From contig DNTB01000093.1 of NCBI GenBank assembly GCA_003499525.1, positions 1 through 64,000 on the forward strand: 64,000 bases of DNA. The letters are read 5' to 3'. The notes beneath the pieces were generated by a model. The model did no database searches. It was not told where the DNA came from and saw nothing but the letters and a program-made list of their open reading frames with translations. How positions within the stretch are numbered: position 1 is the first letter of the stretch; every line of letters starts with the position of its first letter. This document shows, one piece after another, positions 18,056 to 27,177 of the stretch. Source of the stretch: Flavobacteriales bacterium (GTDB taxonomy: Bacteria; Bacteroidota; Bacteroidia; Flavobacteriales_G; Salibacteraceae). Made by a program: the position numbers and the translations under genes.

Positions 18056-19147
18056 ATGAAACCTGATATATTTTCCTTACCGAAACGAGTCATCGGACTA
18101 ATGTCGGGTACCTCCCTGGACGGGTTGGATATCGCTCTGGTTGAATTTGAAAAGGCTGAAGAAAAGTGGAGGTATAAAATATTGAAAAGCAGAGAGATAG
18201 AATATGATGAACTCCTAGTTAGTGGTTTATCTAATTCTCGGGAGCTCTCGTATGAATCATTGCAAACTCTGGATGATAAATTTGGAAAATTCATTGCCGA
18301 ATCAGTTCAAAATTTTATTTGTGACTCCGATACCCGCAAAGTCGACCTGATTTCATCGCATGGCCATACCGTACACCATTCGCCCGAAGAGAAGAATACA
18401 GTCCAAATAGGAAATGGCAAGATAATAGCTGAAATTACCGGAATACCGGTCGTAAATGATTTTAGAATGCCAGATGTTCTGCTCGGAGGACAAGGAGCCC
18501 CTTTGGTTCCTGTTGGAGACTCCCTCTTATTTGGCTCCTATGATGCATGTCTTAATCTCGGTGGATTTTCGAACATATCCTTCGACCGTGAAGGAGTTCG
18601 AAGAGCATTTGATATTTGCCCGGTAAATACAGTTTTAAACAATTTTAGCCAGAAGTTGGGTTATGATTATGATAGAAATGGAGAGTTGGCTGCCAAAGGT
18701 TGCATTAATGAAGAACTATTGAATCAGTTGAATACTCTGGAGTTCTATAAGCTGGAGGCACCAAAATCGCTTGGTATTGAATGGGTTAACGAGGAAATCC
18801 ACCCGCTGATTGGAACTCATCGCATTGGAACAAATGATATGTTGAGAACATGGGTAGAACATGCAGCTGACCAGATATCTATGGTTTTGAATGAGAATAA
18901 AATTGGAACAGTTCTTTGTACAGGCGGAGGTACTTTCAACGGATTTCTTCTGGACAGAATTTCGAAAAAAACGAAGGCTCATATCGTATTTCCCGATGCT
19001 GAGACAACAAAATTTAAAGAAGCATTGATTTTTGCTCTTCTAGGACTGCTACGGTGGAGAGGCGAGATTAATGTATTAAGCAGTGTAACCGGAGCCTGTA
19101 AGGATCATTCCTCTGGAAAGGTTCATATACCCTCACTAAGACTGTAA
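18056..19147 (+). CDS. anmK: Anhydro-N-acetylmuramic acid kinase
   Basis: A 363-residue cytosolic kinase that opens and phosphorylates 1,6-anhydro-MurNAc from peptidoglycan turnover. The family signature GLMSGTSLDGLDIAL opens the chain, followed by SHGHTVHH, NDFRMPDVLLGGQGAPLVP and the ATP-binding CTGGGTFNGFL. The length matches the family. It is divergent from the acyl-CoA dehydrogenase with a 55-base gap. Confidence 0.95.
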   Translation: MKPDIFSLPKRVIGLMSGTSLDGLDIALVEFEKAEEKWRYKILKSREIEYDELLVSGLSNSRELSYESLQTLDDKFGKFIAESVQNFICDSDTRKVDLISSHGHTVHHSPEEKNTVQIGNGKIIAEITGIPVVNDFRMPDVLLGGQGAPLVPVGDSLLFGSYDACLNLGGFSNISFDREGVRRAFDICPVNTVLNNFSQKLGYDYDRNGELAAKGCINEELLNQLNTLEFYKLEAPKSLGIEWVNEEIHPLIGTHRIGTNDMLRTWVEHAADQISMVLNENKIGTVLCTGGGTFNGFLLDRISKKTKAHIVFPDAETTKFKEALIFALLGLLRWRGEINVLSSVTGACKDHSSGKVHIPSLRL

Positions 19148-19214
19148 AGCTTTGTTATGAACAAGTTCATTGAAAAAAAATATTGCTCTAGGTATAGCGT
19201 AACATGCAGAAAAC

Positions 19215-19222
19215 TAATTTTG
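19215..19222 (+). promoter_or_regulatory. Possible -7 element of nhaD (TAATTTTG)
   Basis: TAATTTTG fits TAnnTTTG within the 131-base gap before nhaD, 56 bases from its ATG. No -33 TTTG is visible. Confidence 0.4.
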
Positions 19223-19278
19223 GCTGCAACCTAAAGAATAGTCTGGTTATTATCCTTTACACTTTTAAATAAGTTGCT

Positions 19279-20712
19279 ATGTATTACCTGATGATCGTCG
19301 TATTTGTAATTGGATACGCACTAATAGCATTAGAACATTCCATCAGAATTGACAAAGCTGCCTCGGCATTGTTAACAGGAGTTATTGTCTGGTCGCTTTT
19401 TGTTTTTGGTGCGGAGGATATTTTGCACATCAACTATGAATGGACCTTGAATAAACTCATGAATAGCACTGATGTGGTATTCGCACAGTTTATGGAATAC
19501 GTGCAACTCAATCAATCGGAAATAGTAAAGGGCAATGAAACTGTTGATGAAATTGCCAATCATTTTGTAGTTCATGAACTCAGACATCATATTATAGAAA
19601 TTGCTGAGATTCTTTTCTTTCTCCTCGGTGCGATGACCATTGTGGAATTGATCGATGCCCATGATGGATTTTCGGTAGTTACAGACAGAATTAAAACAAA
19701 CAATAAGGTCAAGCTTCTATGTATATTGAGTATTCTTACTTTTTTCTTTTCGGCAGCATTAGACAATTTGACTACGAGTATTGTAATGTCAGCTCTGCTG
19801 AAGAAGCTCATAGGAGATAAGAATGACTTGTGGACTTTTGCCGGAATCATCATTATTGCGGCCAATGCTGGCGGTGCCTGGTCACCTATTGGCGATGTAA
19901 CCACTATAATGCTCTGGATAGGAGGTAATATTACTGCTGGTAATATTGTTGTAAGCATTTTTATACCATCAGTACTGGCTATGATCATTCCTTTGATCAT
20001 CATGTCCTTTAGGTTGAAGGGCAATGTTACTCGCCCGGAGGGTATTCTGGCTGATGAAGAGCGATCCACAACTGAAGGGGAGCGCAAATTGGTTTTTGCA
20101 CTTGGCGTTTCCAGTTTACTATTTGTACCCATTTTTAAAACCGTTACTCACATGCCTCCCTTCATGGGTATCATGTTTGGTCTCGGTTTCATGTGGTTGC
20201 TAACTGAGCTTTTGCACAGAAAAAAGAGTCCAAAGGCTAAATCGAAGCTATCAGTGGGAAGAGTACTTGCAAAAATCGATATGCCGAGTGTTTTGTTTTT
20301 CCTGGGCATTCTTCTGGCCGTTGCAGCGCTATCAAGCGCTGGTCATCTCAATGAACTGGCGAAGTATTTGGAGGTTAAAATGGGTAACATTTATGCCATC
20401 AATGTCATCATCGGAATGCTATCGGCAATAGTTGATAATGTACCATTGGTTGCGGGGGCCATGGGGATGTATGAAATTGGTCCAGAAGTAGCTGGAGTTT
20501 CCTACCCTGTCGATCATGAATTCTGGGAGTTTTTAGCATATTGTGCCGGTACAGGTGGCAGTGCGCTCATCATAGGATCGGCTGCAGGAGTGGCAGTAAT
20601 GGGCATCCTGAAAATTGACTTCATGTGGTACCTGAAAAGAATTTCTCTTTTGGCGCTGGCAGGGTATTTTGCCGGGGCAGCATTTTATATCTTCGAAAAG
20701 ACCATGTTATAA
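19279..20712 (+). CDS. nhaD: Na+/H+ antiporter, NhaD family
   Basis: A 477-residue inner-membrane antiporter with about a dozen hydrophobic segments. Family-typical features are FLLGAMTIVELIDAHDGF, AALDNLTTSIVMSAL with charged residues inside a membrane helix, ANAGGAWSPIGDVTTIMLW, and a second inverted half with SAIVDNVPLVAGAMGMY and TGGSALIIGSAAGVAVMG. It exports sodium in exchange for protons. This points to a salt-exposed habitat. The N-terminal 60-residue loop with ELRHHIIE is in the right place for the family. Confidence 0.93.
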   Translation: MYYLMIVVFVIGYALIALEHSIRIDKAASALLTGVIVWSLFVFGAEDILHINYEWTLNKLMNSTDVVFAQFMEYVQLNQSEIVKGNETVDEIANHFVVHELRHHIIEIAEILFFLLGAMTIVELIDAHDGFSVVTDRIKTNNKVKLLCILSILTFFFSAALDNLTTSIVMSALLKKLIGDKNDLWTFAGIIIIAANAGGAWSPIGDVTTIMLWIGGNITAGNIVVSIFIPSVLAMIIPLIIMSFRLKGNVTRPEGILADEERSTTEGERKLVFALGVSSLLFVPIFKTVTHMPPFMGIMFGLGFMWLLTELLHRKKSPKAKSKLSVGRVLAKIDMPSVLFFLGILLAVAALSSAGHLNELAKYLEVKMGNIYAINVIIGMLSAIVDNVPLVAGAMGMYEIGPEVAGVSYPVDHEFWEFLAYCAGTGGSALIIGSAAGVAVMGILKIDFMWYLKRISLLALAGYFAGAAFYIFEKTML

Positions 20713-20756
20713 TAGCTTGACTATCTTTTCGTTACAACTCTTTGAAATCCTATTTT

Positions 20757-21443
20757 ATGAATGGTTTGTTCTTACAAATAACGACAACAGCTGACTCCAC
20801 TGAGGTAATACCCAGAGAAGAAACCCTTTCGGTTTTTGAACTCATTCAGGGGGGTGGGTGGTACATAATGATCCCCCTGCTCATACTATCCATTGCAGCG
20901 GTATATATTTTTATAGAAAGATATCTGGCCATTTCTCGAGTGGCTAAAGCAAGTACGAGTTTTATGAAAGATGTTCGGGATCATGTCTACAAAGGTGAAA
21001 TTGAAGCAGCGAGAAAAGCCTGTAAAAATGCCAATAACCCATACTCCAGGATGATTGAGAAAGGACTAATGCGTGTGGGAAAACCCATGCCGGATATTAG
21101 TCTGGCCATTGAGAATGAGGGCAAATTAGAAATAACTAAGTTAGAGAAGTCACTATCATTTGAAGCAACTATTGCGGGAGCCGCTCCCATGATTGGCTTC
21201 CTCGGTACCGTAATCGGAATGATGGCCGCTTTCCATGAAATGAATACTTCAGGAAACAGCGTGGAATTGAATCAACTTGCCGGCGGTATTATGCAGGCTA
21301 TGGTTACAACTGCTGCCGGACTGGTCATCGGCATTGTCGCTTATCTTGGATATAACATTCTGGTGGGAAGAATTGACAGGGTTGCTTTTAGAATGGATGA
21401 GCTATCTGTAGAGTTTATTGATATGCTTCAGGAACCCGCTTAA
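20757..21443 (+). CDS. MotA/TolQ/ExbB proton channel family protein
   Basis: A 228-residue inner-membrane protein. Transmembrane segments lie at about residues 35-57, 140-165 and 180-205 (IMIPLLILSIAAVYIFIE, APMIGFLGTVIGMMAAF, AMVTTAAGLVIGIVAYLGY), the typical ExbB/TolQ layout. With the next two genes it forms a proton-driven energiser of outer-membrane transport. The ATG at 20757 is preferred to a TTG five codons upstream. It begins 44 bases after nhaD and may share its transcript. Confidence 0.92.
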   Translation: MNGLFLQITTTADSTEVIPREETLSVFELIQGGGWYIMIPLLILSIAAVYIFIERYLAISRVAKASTSFMKDVRDHVYKGEIEAARKACKNANNPYSRMIEKGLMRVGKPMPDISLAIENEGKLEITKLEKSLSFEATIAGAAPMIGFLGTVIGMMAAFHEMNTSGNSVELNQLAGGIMQAMVTTAAGLVIGIVAYLGYNILVGRIDRVAFRMDELSVEFIDMLQEPA

Positions 21444-21444
21444 T

Positions 21445-21837
21445 ATGGCTATTAAAGGACGAAATAGAGCTAATGCCAACTTCAGCATGTCTTCCATGAC
21501 TGACATTGTATTTCTACTGTTGGTATTTTTTCTCATTGCCTCTACCATGATTAGCCCAAATGGAGTTAAGGTACTATTACCGAAAAGCAGCACCAGAACA
21601 ACAGGTAAGCAGCAGATTTCAGTGACAATCACAGAAGATATCAAGTACTTCGTAAATAAAAGACAGGTGCCCTTTGAGCAATTGGAACGCACTTTGCAAA
21701 GTCGTCTTTCGGGTGAAGAAAAACCGGGCATTGTCTTAAGAACTGACGAAACCGTTGATGTCAAACACGTAGTGGCGGTTATGGAAATTGCTAATCGCAA
21801 TAAATACCAGATGGTTTTAGCTACGCGTGCAAAATAG
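21445..21837 (+). CDS. ExbD/TolR family biopolymer transport protein
   Basis: A 130-residue protein with a short cytoplasmic N-terminus, one transmembrane segment (MTDIVFLLLVFFLIASTM) with the conserved aspartate that carries protons, and a periplasmic domain. The start ATG lies one base after the stop of the ExbB-like gene, and the frame fits the family length. It is the stator partner of the ExbB-like protein. Confidence 0.93.
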   Translation: MAIKGRNRANANFSMSSMTDIVFLLLVFFLIASTMISPNGVKVLLPKSSTRTTGKQQISVTITEDIKYFVNKRQVPFEQLERTLQSRLSGEEKPGIVLRTDETVDVKHVVAVMEIANRNKYQMVLATRAK

Positions 21838-21842
21838 ATCGG

Positions 21843-22619
21843 ATGACGAAGAATCTGACCAAAGAACAAAAGGAAAGTGCTATTCTTACCACATTAATTT
21901 ATGTGGGCCTTCTTCTTCTTTTTCTTGTTTCAGGGTTTTCTTACACTATTCCCCCACCCGAATATGGACTTACGGTAAACTTTGGCACCAGCAGTCAGGG
22001 ATCAGGTGACGTACAACCTGAGGAAAGTGGAGAACCAGCACAACAGACGCCTACACCTGTTACAGAATCAAATGAAACCCAGGAGTCCTCTGCTCAGGAT
22101 GAAGACATAGTAACTCAGGAAGTTGAGGAAACTCTTGAGGCCGTCGATTCGGACAAGGGAGAAACAGGGAGCAGTGAACAAACAGAACAGGAGCAGCAGC
22201 AGATAAGTGATGAATTAAAGAATGCCCTGGACAAGTTTGGGCAGTCCGAGAATGATGGTGGGAGTGAAGGTGATGATGACGTCACAGGAGATAAGGGACA
22301 GGAAGACGGAGTGCCAGATGGTGATTCTTATGTAGGTCGAGGGCTTGGAGACGGGAACTATTTCCTGGGTGATCGGGCCGCACTGGATAAGCCCAAACCC
22401 CTATACGAATGCCAGAAAGAAGGTAAAGTGGTAGTGGATATTATGGTAGATAGAAACGGAAAAACTGTATCAGCAACTGTGGGAAAAGGGACGACAAATA
22501 CTGCCGAATGCCTCACACGAAGAGCGATTGAAGCAGCGCTTAAAACGAAGTGGCAAGCCAAAAATTCCGCTCCGCTACAGCAAAAAGGTAAAATCACCTA
22601 TCATTTCATTCTAAGATGA
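21843..22619 (+). CDS. TonB-like energy transducer
   Basis: A 258-residue protein with an N-terminal transmembrane anchor (LIYVGLLLLFLVSGFSY). A long acidic, Gln/Glu-rich linker of about 120 residues replaces the usual Pro-Lys region. The C-terminal TonB domain is recognisable (GKVVVDIMVDRNGKTVSATV through KITYHFILR). It is third in an exbB-exbD-tonB unit and could energise one of the TonB-dependent receptors. The acidic rather than proline-rich linker is unusual for classical TonB but common in Bacteroidota. Confidence 0.85.
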   Translation: MTKNLTKEQKESAILTTLIYVGLLLLFLVSGFSYTIPPPEYGLTVNFGTSSQGSGDVQPEESGEPAQQTPTPVTESNETQESSAQDEDIVTQEVEETLEAVDSDKGETGSSEQTEQEQQQISDELKNALDKFGQSENDGGSEGDDDVTGDKGQEDGVPDGDSYVGRGLGDGNYFLGDRAALDKPKPLYECQKEGKVVVDIMVDRNGKTVSATVGKGTTNTAECLTRRAIEAALKTKWQAKNSAPLQQKGKITYHFILR

Positions 22620-23821
22620 CCTATAAAGAGGTTTTGGATTACCTCTTTAGCCAACTGCCCATGTATCAACGAGACGGAGCTGCCGCGTACAAGGCAGATC
22701 TGAAAAGTACATGGGATCTGATGGAAGTTCTAGGCAATCCGCAGAAAAGCCTGAATTGCATTCATATCGCAGGAACCAACGGAAAGGGTTCTACAGCACA
22801 TTATCTTTCTTCAATTCTGCAAGAGCAGGGGTACAAAACAGGTCTCTATACCAGCCCTCATTTTGTCGATTTTAGAGAAAGAGTTCGCATCAATGGAGTG
22901 ATGATCTCCGAAGCAGATGTGATTTGTTTTGTTACACAAAACTTACAGAAAGTGGCTGAAATAAGACCTTCATTTTTTGAATGGACTGTAGGATTAGCTT
23001 TTAAATACTTCCAGCGAGAACAAATTGATATCGCTGTTATTGAAACGGGTATGGGAGGGAGACTGGACTCTACCAATGTGGTTGACCCGATGGTTTCTGT
23101 GATTACCAGCATTGGAATGGATCATATGCGGTTTCTGGGAAATAATTTGTTGTCTATAGCTGGTGAAAAAGCTGGAATTATAAAAAAAGAAAGACCTGTA
23201 GTCGTCGGAACAATGAAGAAGGAAGTAAAAAAGGTCTTTCTTCAGAAGGCGTTAGAAGAAGAATCTCCAATATTCTTTGTCGATGACAAATATGCCAAAG
23301 AGGATTATCATAATCGAAACAGAGCACTAACCGTAAAGACTTGTGAAGTTCTAAATTCTTTTGGCTTAATGATAGATCAAACATCGATTGATTTTGGTTT
23401 CCAAAAAGTTGTCGAAAATACAGGTTGGAGAGGACGGTGGGAGCGGCTTAATTCTAACCCCAGGGTAGTTGCTGATATGGCACATAATGAAGACGGTCTG
23501 AAAGAAGTGAATCGAAAACTGAGTAAAGAAGACTACTTCCAGCTACATATTGTTTTTGGTTCGGTTTACGATAAGGACGTTGATAATATCATTGAAATTC
23601 TTCCAAATAATGCGACATACCATTTGTGTGCGGCTGATATCCCTCGGTCTATGCCCGTAGCCGAATTGAGGGATAAATTTGACAGCAAGGATTTAGTGAG
23701 CACACCTTATGACTCCGTGGGCGATGCTGTAAAAAGAGCAATGCAAATAGCTGATAATAAGGATTTTATCCTTATCACAGGAAGCACATTTGTGGTTGCT
23801 GAGGCAATGCTACTTTTTTGA
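22616..23821 (+). CDS. folC: Folylpolyglutamate synthase / dihydrofolate synthase
   Basis: A 401-residue Mur-ligase-family enzyme that adds glutamate to dihydropteroate or folates. The ATP-loop GTNGKGSTAHYLSSIL and the family segment TGLYTSPHFVDFRERVRING are present. ETGMGGRLDSTNV and SIGMDHMRFLG follow. The C-terminal region holds VVADMAHNEDGLKE, close to the usual DGAHN motif. The start overlaps the TonB-like stop in ATGA, so translation is probably coupled. Confidence 0.93.
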   Translation: MTYKEVLDYLFSQLPMYQRDGAAAYKADLKSTWDLMEVLGNPQKSLNCIHIAGTNGKGSTAHYLSSILQEQGYKTGLYTSPHFVDFRERVRINGVMISEADVICFVTQNLQKVAEIRPSFFEWTVGLAFKYFQREQIDIAVIETGMGGRLDSTNVVDPMVSVITSIGMDHMRFLGNNLLSIAGEKAGIIKKERPVVVGTMKKEVKKVFLQKALEEESPIFFVDDKYAKEDYHNRNRALTVKTCEVLNSFGLMIDQTSIDFGFQKVVENTGWRGRWERLNSNPRVVADMAHNEDGLKEVNRKLSKEDYFQLHIVFGSVYDKDVDNIIEILPNNATYHLCAADIPRSMPVAELRDKFDSKDLVSTPYDSVGDAVKRAMQIADNKDFILITGSTFVVAEAMLLF

Positions 23822-23844
23822 TCCTTTTTTCCATTTAAAGTATC

Positions 23845-23852
23845 TATCTTTG
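23845..23852 (+). promoter_or_regulatory. -7 element of the tRNA-Val(TAC) gene (TATCTTTG)
   Basis: TATCTTTG fits TAnnTTTG and lies 15 bases before the first base of the tRNA, the expected distance for a short leader. A T-rich tract stands in the -33 region instead of a clear TTTG. Confidence 0.55.
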
Positions 23853-23867
23853 CAGGCCTATTTTATA

Positions 23868-23942
23868 GGGCTCTTAGCTCAGCTGGTTCAGAGCACCTGC
23901 CTTACAAGCAGGGGGTCACTGGTTCGAATCCAGTAGGGCCCA
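23868..23942 (+). tRNA. tRNA-Val (anticodon TAC)
   Basis: A 75-base cloverleaf. The acceptor stem GGGCTCT pairs with AGGGCCC, the D-arm contains AGCTCAGCTGGTTCAGAGC, and the anticodon stem CCTGC/GCAGG closes the loop CTTACAA with TAC in the middle. The T-arm CTGGTTCGAATCCAG is standard. The 3' CCA is not encoded. Confidence 0.95.
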
Positions 23943-23948
23943 CAAAGT

Positions 23949-23974
23949 AAAGCCCCGATTACGGGCTTTTTTTT
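23949..23974 (+). terminator. Terminator between two tRNA-Val genes
   Basis: AAAGCCC and GGGCTTT pair around a 7-base loop and are followed by a run of T (23967-23974). The second tRNA starts two bases later, at 23976. The hairpin separates the two tRNA genes. Confidence 0.8.
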
Positions 23975-23975
23975 C

Positions 23976-24050
23976 GGGGTATTAGCTCAGTTGGTTCAGA
24001 GCGCTTGCTTGACAGGCAAGAGGTCACTGGTTCGAATCCAGTATATCCCA
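23976..24050 (+). tRNA. tRNA-Val (anticodon GAC)
   Basis: A 75-base cloverleaf. The acceptor stem GGGGTAT pairs with ATATCCC, the anticodon stem CTTGC/GCAAG encloses the loop TTGACAG with GAC, and the T-arm CTGGTTCGAATCCAG is identical to that of the first tRNA. The 3' CCA is not encoded. It reads as an isoacceptor serving GTC and GTT codons. Confidence 0.95.
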
Positions 24051-24116
24051 CTGAAAAACAATCAGTTAGAGGAAGATTTAAAATTGATTGAAAGCATTTG
24101 CACTCAGTTTGCACTC

Positions 24117-24141
24117 AAACCCGCTCTTAAGTGGATTTTTT
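24117..24141 (+). terminator. Probable terminator after the tRNA-Val pair
   Basis: A 9-base stem (AAACCCGCT with AGTGGATTT, one mismatch) around CTTA is followed by a T run. It lies 66 bases downstream of the second tRNA. The remaining intergenic sequence to 24253 shows nothing else I can assign. Confidence 0.55.
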
Positions 24142-24253
24142 GTTTTCCAATGAGTGGGGATAGGGGCTTACTCATACATCTTAAACTAAGTTTATATGAG
24201 TTGTAATCACCCCATAAACACAATTCTTGTATATTTTTACCCAAAATCACAAA

Positions 24254-24814
24254 ATGAAATCAGCTCTATTTACGCTTGGGACAATATTGACGACTATCTG
24301 GGTTTCCGCACAGGATTTCAAAACGGTAAGCTGGGGAATGACCATGGAACAGGTCATTGAAGCAGAAGAAATCAAAACTTATTCTAAAGCACCGGATTCT
24401 ATCAATTATAAAACTGAAATGGCCGGATTACCGGCCGTGTTGGTCTACATTTTTGATGAGGGTGAATTGGTAAAGGCCAAATATAAGTTCAACCTTGAGT
24501 ACCTTGACCCCAATGACTATATACGCGACTATGAAATGCTCAAAGGGAGGCTTGTAGATAAATACGGACAGCCCTATGATACCGAGGTGTCATGGCAAAA
24601 TGATCGTTATAAAGAAGATCGCATGAAATGGGGCACAGCATTAAACAATGGCAATGTGGTTTTTTATGATCGTTGGAAAGGTGATTTTAATAAGGTCGAC
24701 CTCGGTATGTTGGGCGATGGTTCCCGGGTTTATCTTCACATTCACTATTACGATGTGGAATATGCCAGGATCATGGAGGAAAAAGAAGCGGAGAAAAGAA
24801 CTAAGGATCTCTAA
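24254..24814 (+). CDS. Secreted protein of unknown function
   Basis: A 186-residue protein with a signal peptide ending at about VSAQ (residues 1-19). The mature part begins with DFKTVSWGMTMEQVIEAE, a pattern seen in small secreted Bacteroidota proteins that start with a WGM..EEV segment, and it ends in a charged helix rich in Glu and Lys. It has one alternating beta-rich middle (YIFDEGELVKAKYKF). I do not recognise a defined family and do not propose a function. It is convergent with kdnB, one base apart. Confidence 0.75.
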   Translation: MKSALFTLGTILTTIWVSAQDFKTVSWGMTMEQVIEAEEIKTYSKAPDSINYKTEMAGLPAVLVYIFDEGELVKAKYKFNLEYLDPNDYIRDYEMLKGRLVDKYGQPYDTEVSWQNDRYKEDRMKWGTALNNGNVVFYDRWKGDFNKVDLGMLGDGSRVYLHIHYYDVEYARIMEEKEAEKRTKDL

Positions 24815-24815
24815 C

Positions 24816-25895
24816 CTACATCCTTCGGAACAATTCCTCAATATCCTTTTGAGTAATCTTAGTCTCCCAATCATCACCTAAAGCATGCCTCCACATGTGA
24901 GGCAGGTTGTAAGAAATTTCCGCCATTTTGGCTATTTCTTCATTCGTCCAGCCGGCTGCAAGGTTCTGAGGTAAGTCGATATTGTGCCGCTCAACCATTT
25001 GTTTGAATTCCTGAACGGGCTTTCCGTAGAAATCTTCTAAGTGATTAAAAGCCAAGCAGTTGGCATAGCCATGTTTGGTGCCAAAAACATAAGAAAGTCC
25101 ATACGATAGGGCGTGACATACTCCTACCTCACTGTATGTAAGGCTCAATCCCCCAAAAAGTGAAGCCATCATCAATTTTTCATTGTTCTCAGAAGATTGA
25201 CCAGCATTATCGCCGAGATATACTTCTCTACACAGCCTGAGCGCCTCGTCACCATAGGCTTTACTAAAAGTATTGAAATACTGACCTGTTTCTGCTTCAA
25301 TACAATGAATGTAGGTATCCATTCCGGTATAAAACCATTGATTCGTAGGAACAGATGCTGTAAGGTCAGGATCGAGAACAATTTGATTGAAAACGGTCCA
25401 CTCGCATTTCAAACCAAGTTTTTTTACCGGTCCTGTAAGAACAGCTGTCATGCTACATTCAGCACCAGTACCGGAAATAGTCGGAACACCTGCATGATAG
25501 ATTCCTGGCTTTTTGATTAGGTTAAGGCCTTGATATAATTGCGATGAACCTTCATTGGTAAACATTAAGGAAAGAGCCTTGGCAATATCCATAATGCTGC
25601 CACCACCAATTCCGATTACACCAGATGGCATCCCGTTTTGTTCTCTTATTCGGTCCCGAATTTCATCTATCTGTTCTGTTGTTGGCTCTTTAGGGTCAAC
25701 ATCTACAAACTCTATGACGTCACCGTACTTTACAGGAATTCGGTCAACCAAAGGTCTGCCGTTGAAATAGTTGTCAACGATAAAAACCATGAAACCGTCA
25801 TTTTCACTTCGGACAGGATCGAGAATGCTGTCCAATTGGTCGAAGCTGCCTCGTCCATAAACGATTTTCTCGACATTTTTAAAATTGTTGTGCAT
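24816..25895 (-). CDS. kdnB: 3-deoxy-octulosonate 8-oxidase (iron-containing alcohol dehydrogenase family)
   Basis: A 359-residue Fe-ADH-family oxidoreductase. The nucleotide motif GIGGGSIMDIAKALSL and the metal-binding region (GMDTYIHCIEAE, VCHALSYGLSY, GTKHGYANCLAFNH) are complete. In Shewanella KdnB oxidises C8 of Kdo so that KdnA can aminate it. The assignment follows from the partner gene kdnA immediately upstream. The ATG at 25895 is used. A TTG at 25913 that overlaps the kdnA stop in TTGA is the alternative start. Confidence 0.85.
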   Translation of the reverse strand: MHNNFKNVEKIVYGRGSFDQLDSILDPVRSENDGFMVFIVDNYFNGRPLVDRIPVKYGDVIEFVDVDPKEPTTEQIDEIRDRIREQNGMPSGVIGIGGGSIMDIAKALSLMFTNEGSSQLYQGLNLIKKPGIYHAGVPTISGTGAECSMTAVLTGPVKKLGLKCEWTVFNQIVLDPDLTASVPTNQWFYTGMDTYIHCIEAETGQYFNTFSKAYGDEALRLCREVYLGDNAGQSSENNEKLMMASLFGGLSLTYSEVGVCHALSYGLSYVFGTKHGYANCLAFNHLEDFYGKPVQEFKQMVERHNIDLPQNLAAGWTNEEIAKMAEISYNLPHMWRHALGDDWETKITQKDIEELFRRM

Positions 25896-25909
25896 GATTT
25901 TGGCTATGT

Positions 25910-27103
25910 TCAAACAGTACTTTTAAGGATAGCTCTTAGCTTTTCACTAAATTCATTGAGTTCATTTTCAGGCCAGTTTGCTCGAATGCCCAGCGAGATT
26001 AATCTCCCTATAACATTCTGAGCTCCAGGTAAATCGAGCTTATTATAGTCTTGCGGAGTTCCAAGTTTTTGCGCGACAATGGTCATGGGTACACTCATAT
26101 TTTTTACATGTTCCCATTGGTTGATAAAATGGTACATGTTTCTGTACCAGTAGTTGAATCCCCCCAAGCCTTCTTTAGCCAATCTTGATACCACTTTTTC
26201 GGCTAATTCCTGGGTTGGGAGAAAGAAATTAAGGAAAGTTCCAGAATCACCTGAGGGATCTGTCATATTTCTAAAAGTAATTCCATCAATGTCCTCAATA
26301 GCCCTTCGAATATGTGCTTTGTTTTTCAGGTTTTTATCCCGCACATATCCGATTCGCTGCATTTGAGCTTTTCCGATCGCTGCATTGAGTTCACTAATCC
26401 TAAAATTTGTACCCATAATTGGGTGTTGTTCCATCCCTCTATTGTCGCCAATATGCGTATGCCCATGATCAGAGAACTGGGTCATCGTGTGATAAACCTT
26501 TTCGTCATTGGCAACACAAACGCCACCTTCACCAGCAGTAGTAATTTTAAAAAAGTCAAAAGAATAAGCGCCAGAAACGCCAAAAAGGCCCACTGACTTT
26601 CCTTTGAAAAATGCTCCTAATGCCTGACCTGCATCTTCTACAAGAGTCAGGTTGTTGGCTTCTACAAGTGGCATAATCGAATCCATATCAGCACTCGCAC
26701 CACACATGTGAACCAGACAGATTCCTTTAGTATTTGGTGTAAGAGCTTTCTGGATTCCTTCTGCGCTCAGGCATAGTGTTTCATCAATATCGGCAAATAC
26801 TGGTATGGCACCGGCAAGAAAAATGGCTTCAATCGTAGCGATATAGGTAAAAGGAGTTACAATGACCTCATCACCATAACCTATTCCAGCAGAGGCCATA
26901 GCCGTCGATACGGCAGTGGAGCCACTCGAGACAGCATGCGCAAAGGGTGCACCGGTAAACTTTCTTACCTCAGCTTCCAGTTCGAAAGCTTTCCAATGAT
27001 TGTTTCTCTGGTTATCATATCCATATCTGAAAAGGATTCCAGATTCGAGTACATCGAGCACTTCTTTGCGCTCTTCAGCGCCGATAAATTCTGATCCTGG
27101 CAT
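25910..27103 (-). CDS. kdnA: 8-amino-3,8-dideoxy-octulosonate transaminase (DegT/DnrJ family)
   Basis: A 397-residue PLP-dependent aminotransferase. The cofactor lysine is Lys186 (SFDFFKITTAGEGG), with the PLP aspartate in VEDAGQALGA. VTPFTYIATIEAIFLAGA is typical of the family. KdnA aminates the 8-oxo sugar made by KdnB to give 8-amino-Kdo (Kdo8N), which replaces Kdo in lipopolysaccharide. The pair kdnA-kdnB is diagnostic, and kdsB and a kdsA-like gene lie 0.5 to 1.3 kb away. It is the first gene of the pair, translationally coupled to kdnB or nearly so. Confidence 0.88.
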   Translation of the reverse strand: MPGSEFIGAEERKEVLDVLESGILFRYGYDNQRNNHWKAFELEAEVRKFTGAPFAHAVSSGSTAVSTAMASAGIGYGDEVIVTPFTYIATIEAIFLAGAIPVFADIDETLCLSAEGIQKALTPNTKGICLVHMCGASADMDSIMPLVEANNLTLVEDAGQALGAFFKGKSVGLFGVSGAYSFDFFKITTAGEGGVCVANDEKVYHTMTQFSDHGHTHIGDNRGMEQHPIMGTNFRISELNAAIGKAQMQRIGYVRDKNLKNKAHIRRAIEDIDGITFRNMTDPSGDSGTFLNFFLPTQELAEKVVSRLAKEGLGGFNYWYRNMYHFINQWEHVKNMSVPMTIVAQKLGTPQDYNKLDLPGAQNVIGRLISLGIRANWPENELNEFSEKLRAILKSTV

Positions 27104-27116
27104 TTTTGATTTTTGG

Positions 27117-27124
27117 CAAATGTA
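27117..27124 (-). promoter_or_regulatory. Possible -7 element of kdnA-kdnB (TACATTTG)
   Basis: Minus-strand TACATTTG fits TAnnTTTG, 13 bases before the kdnA ATG, leaving a leader of about 7 bases. No -33 TTTG is visible. Confidence 0.45.
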
Positions 27125-27177
27125 ATAGAAGAAAAGGTCGAATTATTGTATTAAATGAATAGGTTGATTCTGAGGGT

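Noticed and set aside
24090..24120. Near-repeat GCACTCA downstream of the tRNA-Val genes, as a possible integration site
   Set aside because: Only a 7-base repeat; no integrase gene, no second copy of a tRNA 3' end and no foreign-looking DNA follows.
23991..24206. Open frame reading through the second tRNA-Val
   Set aside because: It begins inside the tRNA and shows no protein features; it is chance coding.
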